A stretch of DNA of 64,000 bases. Source: Branchiostoma floridae (taxonomy: Eukaryota; Chordata; Leptocardii; Amphioxiformes; Branchiostomatidae). Positions within the stretch are counted from its first letter, which is position 1. The number at the start of each line of letters is the position of its first letter. Location of the stretch: contig NC_049986.1 in NCBI RefSeq assembly GCF_000003815.2, positions 10,085,915-10,149,914 on the forward strand, written 5' to 3'. The position numbers were made by a program, and so were the translations under genes. Shown in pieces: positions 46,601-57,100 of the stretch. A model generated the notes under the pieces. It searched no databases, was not told the DNA's origin, and saw nothing but the letters and a program-made list of their open reading frames with translations.

Positions 46601-49600
46601 TGGAAGTAAATTTACATTTATCATCGTTAGAAATCTTATCAGTTATACACCAGAGCACCCAACGTCGAAGACGTACAGGGAAAGAAAATGGGGGAGGGGG
46701 ACAATCTGTGACTTTTTTCCACATCTTCAAATTAGCCTGGTATTACCTCGTTCTAGTTCTAGTTTGCTCCTCTGATTGGATTATCTTTATATCTGGTATG
46801 TAGACATACATTTGTAGGTCTCCACGAGTTTCAAAATTGTTCGATTTTAGGCCCCCTGGCGGCTTTAGACTTTAGACTTTAAAGGAGCATAACACAAGAA
46901 GAGGTGGACCCAATATCCTGATTTTTGGTATGTTGATAGCGCACACTGTATATACTGGGCAACTATTCAGCAAAAAAGCATTCAAAATCAAAGGAGGGAA
47001 CCAGAGCTAGACTAGAATAGATACCATGCTAGTTCCAAATACACTTTGCATACAGCAGGTTGTACTGATGATAACTGTCAGCAAGATATTGTGTCTCAAA
47101 CCATGTCCCAAAATACAGTATTTACATGTAGAAATGTACCTTGTTTGGCTGCCATGCTCAGAGTCTTCGTGGTTGTTGGGATGTGGTTTGAAAACCAACT
47201 CAACCTCATTCAAAGGTTCGGGTGGGTCACAGAAGTTCTCGCCTCCTGAAAGAACACATACATGTATGCTGTAAATGAATTTAAGTTAGCTAAGATTCAA
47301 TTTCAAAGTGGGGAAAAAATGGTGTATTTTTTGCAAGTCGCTGTGCCGAGTTCACTATGGTATCTCCAGTGGAAATTGACTTGAATACCTGGTGGCAGGA
47401 ATCAAGAACTGGTAGTATGATTTGTAAGGTTTAAAAATATCAGAATAACGATCAGAAGTAAAAGTTATGTATTTTGTACATACGTCTTTGTCCATTGAAT
47501 GATACTGTTGTATGTATGTAATATGAATGTAACTAGAAAATGCTGAATTTTGATGACATAAGCACTTTAAATATACAGACTACTAAACCAAAATTTGACT
47601 GTGTCACTGACGACAGACGCCGGACAGCTGTCTGAAACGTCTGACCGTTTCCAAAATCATAAAATGTTGCTTGAGTAACTGCTTTTTGGTGCATCTTATT
47701 ACCTGGATGTCTAACCCTCATTGATGCATAATTATAGATATATTTTCTTTCAGTTCAGTTGCTGGTTGGCAGACTGCTTAAAACAAAGTTTTCTACCTGA
47801 GTTGTGAGACTCTTGTTCCGCACCAGACTCGTCGGATCCAGTCTTGGGTCTCTTACGTGGCTGGCCCAGGTCCCCGCCACTCGGCTCTTCCAAATGTTTC
47901 CTAACACGCTGGGCCCTGAAGAAATGTACATATCACACCCTTCATAAAATACGAATAACAAGCGCCAAACATCAATGTGACAATATTTCGGTCCACAAAA
48001 ATTAACTTTATGAGTTTATTGTTCGTTATACTGTGTTCATTCTGTGTTCACTTATTTGTAACTGTAGTATCGGCAGATGCCATTTTTTGTACCATGTACA
48101 ATTGTTGTGCAATAAATTTATGTTGTACATACTTCCCAAACTGCTTAGATTTCATAATGAAGGCAAGGTTTTGGGGGATCAAATTTTTTTTTCATTTGCG
48201 CACTTACATCAATTTTGGGGTTACCATAGTGTGTTTTCCATATAATGAAAGCCACATGGCTTCACCAGGAATGAAATATGTTATGTAGGGGCTTTTCTAG
48301 AAAGATAAATAGTATACATGTAGTGTATGGGGGCACTGCAAAGCAATGGATGGGAGTATGACTGAGGATGTGGTAACAATGTGAATGTATGATTGTGATG
48401 TCTACAATGTATGGGATGAACAAAAAAACAGGGTATCTAAAAATAGGTGTCTTCCTGCAAAAGAGGGTATCTAACTTACTACTTATAGTAAAATTTAGTG
48501 TAAGGTTTCCTATAGATGCCTGGATGCCACCTAACTAATAGCTTGGTGAGGGCCCTGGGTGCCCTACACAGACCTGTTGAGTGCCTGCAGCTTGAGGCCC
48601 TCCTCTATGCTGGAGCTAAGTGCCTGTTGGTTGTGGTGCTTGTTCAGTCGGGCCAGCACACGCTCCTGGTGAGCCTCGTACTCATCACGGCTGGGGTAGA
48701 TCTAAACAAAACAAGAAATCAGAGATTACACTAGCCTGGGTACCATCTGGGTAGTACTAGTTTGCTCCTATGTTTGCTTCTGCTACCTGTGTGGGGAATT
48801 GTATACTAGTATTTAAATCTTTTGGTGGCGACATCATTTAATGAGCAAATTAAGGATTGGATTCTAGAGTGCTCTTTTGAACAGAGGGCTCGAAATACCA
48901 CCTGCATATGCAGGTTAGTGCAGGTAAAATTGGAGCTGTGCAGGTATTTCTGGTGTTTACCTGCACCTAACCTGCACTGGTCCATGTACTTGGTTTTATA
49001 CATAAATGTCCTACGATGTAGGTGTATATGGATTGTTATTAGCTGCATTGATAAAGTATGAAAGAAAAATAGCAATGCAGTAGCACAAGTAAAATTTGTC
49101 AGGTGCAGGTAATTTTCAATGTTACCTGCACCAGTGCAGGAATGCAGAGAAAAGTATTTCTAGCCCTGGAACAGGCATTACAACACGTTTGAATATGTAG
49201 CAAACCAAAACAGAGCTCATTGACCTCCCTTGGCAGATCAGCTGGCTATGGCTTATAGTAGTTATACCACACTACCTTCAAGAAGGGGATGTCAGCCAAT
49301 AATGCTGTAATTACTTGTAAATACTGCTAGGGAGCTCAAGATTGCCACATTTTACAACTACATTGTACCCACATATCAAAATTCATCCTGAACGCTGTCC
49401 TGTACATCAATGCCCATATTGTATGTCCTTACCTTAGAAATGAGAGCATCGAAGTTTGGGTCTGGTCTGAGGGAGCGTTTGGACACCAGTTTCTTGCGGC
49501 AGGTTGGACACTCCTTGTTGCCACTGCGTAGGGCTGTGATGATACAGTCTTGACAGAAGCGATGAAGACACTGCAAAATACAGACCAACATCGACAGTAA

Positions 49601-50379
49601 GACAAAAAGAATGGAGCGTGACTTTTGATGCAAGACGCCACCCCCACACCCCTAAAATGCAAACAAAGAAAAGTTTCCTCTCTCAGTTTTTACACAGTTC
49701 TCAGTAAACACTCCAAGGTTTTCTTCCTAGTTGTCGCCAAAAATACAAACTTGACATGGGATTTTTGGGAGGGATGCAGCACAGACTTTTGGCTAGGATC
49801 TTATAAGTTACAGGGGTCAAAATTTCTTGGTGAGTCACAGTAAGTAAAATAGTCACGACTATTGTAGGGGGATCTGGCGGCATCCACCTTCCATGGTACA
49901 GAAAAATTACTGTCAGAGAGGTCACAGTACAAGACTGTGACCACACAGTAGAAGACTGTGACCACAGATGACCTAGTGACAACCCTGGTCAATCAGAAAT
50001 TCATGCTTGCCAGAGGATCTGTTCCACAGTGTAGGGGCGTCTAATGCATACAATTTCTTGTTTTTGTAAAAAAAAGCACATCAAAATGACGCCCTGATGC
50101 ATGCCTGGCTAAAAGCCTTGCTTCATTGCTTAAGTTAAGGAGAACCCTGGTTGACAAAAAAAAACATCTATTTACCTCCTTGGTCGTCATGGTGTTCTTC
50201 AACATATCCAGACATATCGGGCACATCAGCTCACTGTGTAGGCTGCGTGGGGACACCGCGATCTCCGTGGTGTCCGTGATGGCCTCCTGTGGCGTACGAT
50301 GGAGCTCGTACAGACTCAGCTCCCATGTCTTGTTGGGCGGGGGAACGTTCGGAACGTTCACCGGTACCGTGGTCTGCAT
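40696..50379 (-). CDS. RNF2: E3 ubiquitin ligase RING1/RNF2 orthologue (Polycomb PRC1), 8 coding exons
   Basis: Exons in coding order: 50176-50379, 49433-49570, 48574-48701, 47797-47915, 47140-47245 (5a), 44664-44771 (5b), 41356-41521, 40696-40788. With all included the frame is open (1062 bases, 353 aa); without 5b it is 317 aa. The N-terminus [20 protein letters not shown] is nearly identical to vertebrate RNF2. The RING finger (CPIC ... CLHRFCQDC ... CPTC) spans exons 1-2, followed by [16 protein letters not shown] and the helix [15 protein letters not shown]. The C-terminal RAWUL domain ([63 protein letters not shown]) binds CBX/PCGF-type partners. It monoubiquitinates histone H2A in PRC1, in the nucleus. 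Exons 5a and 5b are tandem duplicates encoding the first RAWUL strand. It could be called RING1 or RNF2; invertebrates usually have a single pro-orthologue. Confidence 0.93.
41007..41340. mobile_element. hAT-like MITE, copy 1 (CCTGCATATGCAGG family)
   Basis: Starts CAGGGCTAAAAATACTACC and ends AGTATCTGGAGCCCTG, giving inverted ends of the CAGGGCT type used by hAT elements. The interior has the palindrome CCTGCATATGCAGG and an inverted TTACCTGCACCAGTGCAGGT. A second copy is at 48885-49170. Confidence 0.6.
41968..42607. mobile_element. mariner-like MITE, 640 bp, TA target duplication
   Basis: The terminal inverted repeat is GACCTTTTCACGGTTA at the left with its exact complement at the right, flanked on both sides by TA (41966-41967 and 42608-42609), the target duplication of Tc1/mariner elements. 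The interior has no transposase. It lies in the RNF2 intron between exons 5b and 6. Confidence 0.75.
43178..43773 (+). mobile_element. 5'-truncated non-LTR retrotransposon (C-terminal part of ORF2)
   Basis: Flanked by an identical 16-bp target duplication AGTAGTTTGCACAGCT (43178-43193 and 43758-43773) with a poly-A tail before the second copy. The inserted frame (ATG at 43211 to the stop at 43678, about 155 codons) ends with the Cys/His cluster CIFC-x7-H-x4-C ([17 protein letters not shown]) typical of the C-terminus of L1/Tx1-like reverse transcriptases. The reverse transcriptase itself is missing, so it is dead on arrival. The intact frame and perfect duplication mean the insertion is young. 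Confidence 0.85.
44150..44664. repeat. minisatellite of ~110-bp units abutting the exon 5b splice donor
   Basis: Five units, each with CACATGGAGCTAC, AAATGTAxGCAAT, TTCAGTGxGGGGCCC, and a CCTGAGGAACCCCTGG string. The last CATGGAGCTAC (about 44653-44663) is the intron side of the exon 5b donor on the minus strand, so each unit carries a copy of the donor-proximal sequence GTAGCTCCATG. Confidence 0.8.
44996..47245. repeat. segmental duplication unit 2 (contains RNF2 exon 5a)
   Basis: Partner of 42716-44771, in direct orientation and immediately adjacent. It also contains, near 46735-47030, a diverged fragment of the 1.3-kb interspersed family (GGCCCCCTGGCGGC, AGCATAACACAAGAAGAGG, TGATTTTTGGTATG). 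Confidence 0.6.
47596..47720. repeat. partial copy of the foldback MITE of 7545-7840
   Basis: Shares AACGTCTGACCGTTTCCAAAA and TTGCTTGAGTAACT with the right arm of the element in P450 gene B. Only one arm is present. Confidence 0.6.
48885..49170. mobile_element. hAT-like MITE, copy 2
   Basis: Second copy of the 41007-41340 family, starting AGGGCTCGAAATACCACC and ending GTATTTCTAGCCCT. It is flanked by GAACAG on both sides (before the left end and one base after the right end), a probable 6-8 bp target duplication. It lies in the RNF2 intron between exons 2 and 3. Confidence 0.6.
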
Positions 50380-50548
50380 GATTCTCTGGTGTAAGCACAA
50401 ATGCAAGACCTTGGTTAGGCTAGCAGGCACGGCATTGAGGGGTCCGACCGTCGCTGGTATAATTCCTAAAGACAAAAATCATTTAATGTGAAAAATATGT
50501 TTCTTAAATTTATTTAGCTATAAGAAATACTAGCCTGAGGCTATTAAT

Positions 50549-50655
50549 AGTATCAAGGGTAACTGTATACATTCAATATTCTTCTTCTTCTTCTATTCTC
50601 AAGGGTAACTGTATACATTCAATATTCTTCTTCTTCTACTTCTTCTTCTTTTCTA
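50549..50655. repeat. (CTT)n tracts with a 40-bp tandem duplication
   Basis: CAAGGGTAACTGTATACATT plus the following CAATATTCTTCTTCTTCT occurs twice in tandem, then further CTT units. It lies in the RNF2 5' intron. Confidence 0.8.
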
Positions 50656-51774
50656 CTGCTCAGCCCCCTTGACGGGGATTAATAGCAGTGCGCATGTTTT
50701 GTTAGTTACAGGTGATAGTGTTTGTGACTGACCTGAACTGAACTGGTGATAGTGCCTTAAAACATTCTCTTCTATTGGCTTTGCAAACAAAGAACGATTG
50801 TATATACATACAATATACAGTCAACAATTTAAACGGTTACATTACGTTTATTGATACAAGTGGGCATGTTTTTCGAACTGGCTTAGACAGACAACACAAG
50901 ATACGGAGAACGTAAGATATTGAGACTATCTGTTTACTAGCGATTGTACTATCTGTAATACTATCTATGATACAAGCAACATTATGAGGCTATATATATA
51001 TATATATAATGCTATATTAAAGTTAAAAGTTAAACCCTTCCCGCGCCAAAGGGCAGTGCCCATTTCTGGCGCATAGGGCGGTGCCCATCTCTGTTTCGTT
51101 AGCCCTGGGCCACACACAACGCAATCACTACAGCAGGGGGCTAGTCCACTGGTAGTGGTGTGTGTTCAACTTCCATACTCTTTCCCGAATGCTGAGTGCT
51201 AAGCAGAGAAATGCTATATGTATACTATTAAGTATTTTCAAACAGTAGCATCAAAACATGAGATTCATCTAGTTTGACTACATATGAAAAATTATCTTCA
51301 TAATTTTCATAAATTGCAGGGGTTTATCAATTTATGCAGTAAATATCATGCTAAATCAATAATGTCAGATCAATGACAATGACATCACAGTGCCACATTC
51401 TTGGGCGAGACAGTTATGGACATCAAAGTCTTGTCTGCTCATATGTTTCTATTATTCTAAAAGATTTACCATAACAATAATTTTCATGTTCCAAGTCCAC
51501 CTTGGACTCCAAGTGCCATGAAGTTACCCATTCATAAATCTAAAAATATTGTTGTTCAAATCAGTTCAGAAAATATAAACATGCCTAAGTTACTAGTAGT
51601 TCTATGCCCTACGTACTCTAAAAACTGTGCTTAACGACAGGCAAAAACGTATCGATCAAGTACTTTTGAGAAACCTAAACACTAGCCATTTATTATGGCT
51701 TCGAAAAGAAAATATTTTTCCGCCCCCCTCCCCACAACAACGACACACCAGGCGACAAAAGCGTAATGATTTAC

Positions 51775-52040
51775 CGATTTTTATCACACCAACGGCGTGG
51801 AACCTTGCTGCTCCGTCCTCCTAAGGTTCTTTGGGTGTTGTCCGTCCCTTCTTCAGCTTTAAGTAGTTTCACAGACTCAAAGAAAGGGCCAAAACGCACG
51901 AAAGTATCTCACTATTTCTCGATCTTCTTCTTTTTCGTCAGGATCTGACGCACATGCGCAGTAAGTCGTTCGTGGCGGGCTGAGGTACCGCTAAGGATCA
52001 TGGGAAGTGAGGTGGACTTGGCGGGAAATTTGAATAATTC
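51775..52040 (-). promoter_or_regulatory. RNF2 5' untranslated exon and promoter
   Basis: The coding exon is preceded by an acceptor (GTCTTTAG) at about 50467, so an upstream non-coding exon is expected. A donor (AAATCG then GTAAAT) at 51773-51775 on the minus strand fits, with the exon running up to about 51950. Around it are an NRF1-like ACATGCGCAGT (51952-51962) and an E2F-like TTGGCGGGAAA (52018-52028), common in promoters of housekeeping and Polycomb genes. The transcription start is not proven. Confidence 0.45.
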
Positions 52041-52490
52041 TTCAGATTCGCACTCAGTCTAATTAAAGCGGGAATTTGATATTGTCAATACAGAAATGGT
52101 CGCGTTTCTTTTGTGTTCGCGGTTGTGGCAACGATGACCGCTTCACCGTGAACTCAAAGTCACTGCGAATATTATAGTACGGTGAACTTTCTTTTCAAAA
52201 ACACAAACTAGGTACAAATTCAAATAGGTTCAAATTTTCAACGGCCACTGCTGTCTTCTGAATCATAAATGACCAATCACTTGCAAACGTAAACAAACAA
52301 CAGTTACAAACAAGTTACTTTGACACGTGATCTTGTGTATACGTGACGTCAGTAACTGGTCAAACCTCCCAGGAAGTTTATATCGCCCTCGCTCACCGCC
52401 TCTGTTTAGTAATGACTGGAGTGCCCTGATGTATATGGCCGCCTAACCCCTCATCTATGGCCGCCTAACCCCTCACCAAGGGTGTTATTT
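52041..52490. other. upstream flank of RNF2
   Basis: No gene or repeat is recognised. Part of it may belong to the RNF2 promoter. Confidence 0.4.
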
Positions 52491-52499
52491 AACGTCTTT

Positions 52500-53380
52500 G
52501 CTCTCACCTCATGCACCCACTGATCGAGAAACCAGGCCATGGTTGTCAGTGCACGCTCTGTCTCACCGATGTATGTTTCCTAACATGGGCCTTTACTAGG
52601 GCTGAGTACCGGTACGGTGTGCTGTAAATGTGTAATACACCGTATGCTATGACTGACTGACTGTACCGGTACAAATCCGGTTTTTATTATTGTACCGGTC
52701 CGGAAAAATCGGACCTGAAAAAAATCGGTGGACCGGATGTTGGACCTATTAGAAATTAAACAGATTATATGATCAGGAATTCACGCGTTTTGGGGCTTAC
52801 CGGTCGAGGAAAATAACAAGAGCGAAGCAGAGCAGAGTTTACAGTCATTTCTACCACGTTTTCAGTTAATCGTACAGAGGCAGCTAGTCTTCTAGGATTT
52901 TTGAACGCCAATGGGAGTCAAATACTCCACAAAACAGGCTCTTAGTAGCGAAATGGACCATTGTTTTGAGTATCGTCCATTCACATGCCTTCACACACTG
53001 AATCAGGTTCAGGTTCAGGTCCGGACCTGGACCTGATTCTCTGGACCTGAACCGGACCTGGATTTTCTGTACCGGTACCCAGCCCTAGCCTTTACTAGTT
53101 TGTCCTTGACACGTACGTGATGTGGTACACCACTCCTAGTGGCATCCAAGGATAAAACACCAAAAGAAAGTGGATGTTGAGTGGCGTACCACATCGCGTG
53201 TCGAGGGCACAAACTATTAAAGGCCCATGTAAGGAAGCATACATCGGTGAGACAGAACGTGCACTGAAAACTAGGTTCGTCGAACATCGGCGTCCTAGCT
53301 CTGTCAACTCGGAGGTGTCGCAACGTACAGTCCCCAGGACATTCTATTTCTTTAATTTGGACAAAGTTAGAATCTAAGAT
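52500..53380. pseudogene. palindromic pair of Penelope-like GIY-YIG endonuclease fragments
   Basis: The right arm (about 53200-53335, plus strand) encodes GPCKEAYIGETERALKTRFV and EHRRPSS, the GIY-YIG nuclease segment found at the C-terminus of Penelope-like retroelements. The left arm (52500-52592 plus 53088-53140, minus strand) encodes a broken version with a stop (GPC, stop, ETYIGETERALTT). The arms are inverted about a short centre near 53150-53185, and the left arm is split by a MITE. Neither arm has a reverse transcriptase, so both are relics. Confidence 0.6.
52597..53087. mobile_element. hAT-type MITE, 491 bp, 8-bp target duplication
   Basis: The ends are TAGGGCTGAGTACCGGTAC and the complement of TAGGGCTGGGTACCGGTAC, flanked by the 8-bp duplication GCCTTTAC (52589-52596 and 53088-53095). 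The interior is rich in GGACCTGA and ACCGGTC repeats and non-coding. An 8-bp duplication and these ends fit hAT. Confidence 0.8.
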
Positions 53381-54172
53381 ACAGAACAGGATTTCTTTGC
53401 GTGAGTCGTGAGAAGGCAGTGTACATCAAAGCCCACCGTCACACCCTCAGTAGAGACGGGGGGCGACATAGACTTTCTGATACTTGTGACCCCCTCCTGC
53501 AAAAATGATGTGTTCCTGACGCCACTGCTGGAGATAGAGAGGGTTATTCGTTCTGTGAACAAGGTCGACGGAGTTCGTTCGAAAATTTAGATGGGCTGAG
53601 CCCCTATAGTTTAACTTCAGTGTTGGGTGTAAAGAGCTAGCATTTTTCTACAACAACAACGTATGTTTATTCTGCCTGTCAGCAAAATGGCGGAACCCCC
53701 ATAATTTGTCAATCCGTTTGTTTGTTTGTTTTTATGTCTAGGAGAGGGGGGGGGGCAATTGAGCTTTCAAGGGTCCTGGCAAAGAGAGTGTCTATAATAG
53801 TTTATGATGGTCATTCTAGTGCCCAGGGCACAGAAAATATATCTTCATCTATCGCTCATAGATTTTGAAGTCTTTGAATTCTAATTCTATAAAGCTCGAA
53901 AAGAAATACCCCAGACATTCACCTTTAACCATTTGCAAAGTCTTGTCACATCTATTAATCTCGAGTCCAGCTGTGTTCAACTACCACAGCACTTCGGTCG
54001 GTCTTTCGAAAGTGCGTGCTCATCATCGGAATAGGTCAGCAACTGCGTCAGAAAGGATGAACCGTTGCCATAGAGCTAGCTTTAAGCGTATAATAGCGTC
54101 GGGTATTTACTGGACGCTTAAGATGTTTAGCAGTGTTTTCTGAGCGGTTGACCAGTCAAGCCATCGCGAAGG
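53381..54172. other. 5' flank of the GPCR gene
   Basis: Contains a GTTTGTTTGTTT run and a G-run near 53746, and presumably the GPCR promoter and 5' UTR near its right end. No gene is supported. Confidence 0.4.
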
Positions 54173-57100
54173 ATGAGTCGCCGAAGCTCGACCGCCGCCC
54201 TGCTGCTTTATTATTTACAAGGTAACACAGTATACTATACGACATACGTTCAAAACGTTCTCGGAAAGAATGGGCATCGTCTAGCCTCGTTCGCAGACTT
54301 CTTGGCGACAATTCTTTTCTACGGTAGGAGCGCTGATTCGCTATTTTTTTAGAGGGGTATTTCACTAGAGTGCGGTATATGTCGGCAGGATAGCTGCGTT
54401 CTACATTGAATTTGTGTTACCCTCGACTAAATATTATGCAAAACGTATGACTAAAAAGACAACCAAACACACCAAGCGCAAAAATATTACGGCTTTTTAT
54501 AATGAAATTTGATTTTGAGCGTTTTGTCAAATCTCAGGTGCTAGATACGTATCCGCAATCTTTCTTAAATTGTTGTTGGAAAACCAATCTTCTCCGACTT
54601 AAGAGCTCTAGTTGACCTCAACCGATGTTGAAAATTGCGAATCAGCGCTAGCGCTCCGTCTGAAACAAAAAGTTGCGATCCAGGAAATTTTCGAGTGAGA
54701 CTAGACATCGCTCAAATTTCGTGAGTTGTTTCAATGTCGTCGAAAATTCAAATCATGGCAGGCGACCCCGGTTTAAAAATCATAAAAGGGTATGCAAGTC
54801 ATCGTTCATGAAATCCACGAAAAATGGGTCATAATGGTGCCTTAAGAGTTAGTGCATGCTGTTACTTTGCCAACCCCTTAAGGTAGTATATAAGGGTGGC
54901 TGAGCAAAATTTCAAAATAATAATTCCCCGGCGCGATTTGCAGCTGTTGGAATTGGCGGGCGGACAGTGCTCTTTGCACCGTGGAGAAAGCGGTAAACTC
55001 CCGGTACAATATGGTCTCAAGACTAGTTGAAAACTACCATCTGATAAATTGCTACCAACTAAGGAATATGTTATATGGATAACAGTTAAAGATTCCAGCT
55101 TATGCATCCTAATACGTTATGTTGATACGGATTGCTGCGTCAAAAATATGTGTATATCATTTCTTTCTTTCTTGCATCCAGGTTTAATGGCATTTCCAGA
55201 ATGAAAGAAAATAGTATTGGGCTAGGTTTTGCATGTTGCCTCGGTTGAAAGCAATTGAGCCTATGGTAGCGCAACTTTATCCCTGTGGATTTATTTCTGA
55301 TCAAGTAGTACTAGTATTAAGGAAAATTATATTGTATTTTCTTGTCATTTTTGTACTGATATTTTGGGTGGCTTTAATCTTGCGTGATTTGATAGCAGGT
55401 GCAAATATCATTTTCAGGATGTCAAAACAAACTATCGATATCATAAAAACGCTCATCGGATCCTTTGTCTTTGATTTGCACTTAGTGTAGGTGTGGTCGA
55501 TTTAACGGGATTCTCTGTACGTTGTGTGTACGTGGCCCCGCAAGGTAATCTAATAGCAATCCTCTTGCTTTGATAGCCATATGGATCAAATATGGATCAA
55601 TAAGTTGGCCAGCTCAAACCCCAACAGCAGTTAAACTTTCAAAACAAAACCTAACCTTTGACCTTTATTCCTACTATATCCATCCGCGCTGTGTGAACAC
55701 CCAACCACACAACTCAGCTCAGTCCTTACGCCCCAAAAATGCAAACTGAACAAATTTTCACCCGACTGGGAAAGCTCACACTCTACCTGTTTCTTCTACC
55801 ATAAAAAGCCTCTAATCTGGACCAAAATGTTATAGGAAAGACAGATCTTCAAGTCGGCACTATAGTCGTTGAGTGTAGTAACTAAACTTTGACGACTTTG
55901 ACGTCTGCCATCTTCGCTTTGTAATTAGTACATTTGTAGGTCGTGAGTTTGACCCCGACAGAGACATGTATATGTTTGGGGATAAAAACTAATCCTAAGG
56001 CTATTAGCCCTACATTGTACTTACTCTGCAGTTATTGACGATCTTCTTATAATGCATTCTTACAGCTGTGCTACTTGGCCGAGCTCTTTCGGTGGGAACA
56101 CAAACTGACACTGATGTCTACTCACTCTGCAACACAACCTGGACCAACACTACCCGTACCAAGGATAATGTGTCTTTCAATAGCACAAACTTCTTTAACA
56201 ACTCAAGTTTTCTCAGAGACACGACATTCTTTGGAGAAACGTGGTTCTCCAACGACACAATTTTCTTCAATGACACACCACCAGGTACGTCTCAAGTTAT
56301 TTAGAGAATTCCACCAATAGATTATGTTTGCACCGTATGAGATCTCTACACTGCCGAACAGATGAGTAGAGTGAACGCTGTGTATTTATAGATGTCAAGG
56401 AACCTCTTTGGAGATATCTAGTGAAGTTGACGGACGGTGCAATAAATTGAAATATTGCATTTTGAAATCACCGCACGTCGACTTGATATCGCTAGACACC
56501 CTTTTCGTACAAATTTAGGTTACCCCTCGGATAAATTAAGGTAAACTAGCGCTATGTTTGCTTTTGATTTTTTTAGATATCTGTTATCATTCACCTGGCA
56601 GGAAAGTGTTGAACTTTTTCAGGACTGAAGTCACCTCTGGACATGGTCTATGAGTTCCAATGGGAAGACGGCCTGTTGGTTGGACTGCTGGGCATCTCTA
56701 GCATGGTCGGGACCATTGGCAACGCTGCTGTCATCCTGGCCTTCTGCCTGTTCAAGAAGGTATGTCTTTACGATCATCTCACATCCCGTCAACGAAAGCT
56801 ATCCAAATGTCAAGAAATCACGACCATCTGAGCAAGTCCAGAATCAAAGAAATCAAGAGCGGAAGTCCCTCTGCAGTACTGTAACAAGCCCGCTACAGTG
56901 CTTAAGGTGGGGTCACCCATGCGTATATATTCAAGTCCGTTTGAGGTGCGTATGGCGCTTTTAGTCTCTACCAGGCTCCACAGGCCGCGGGAAAAATAGT
57001 ACAAATTGGACAAATATAGATACATAACATGCCAGATGAGTTAGCTCTCAGGTAACTTAAGGCATGTGACACGCGTGTAGCTATGTTAGAACACTTAAAT

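Noticed and set aside
53408-53590. 60-codon frame after the GIY-YIG fragment
   Set aside because: No recognised motif and no continuation of the nuclease frame.
55233-55490. 85-codon frame with a hydrophobic segment
   Set aside because: Lies in GPCR intron 1, without splice or homology support; the hydrophobic run is expected from T-rich DNA.
56068-56304. GPCR start within exon 2
   Set aside because: No ATG there; the exon begins in phase 1 after a good acceptor and joins exon 1 at 54173-54221, which provides the ATG and signal peptide.
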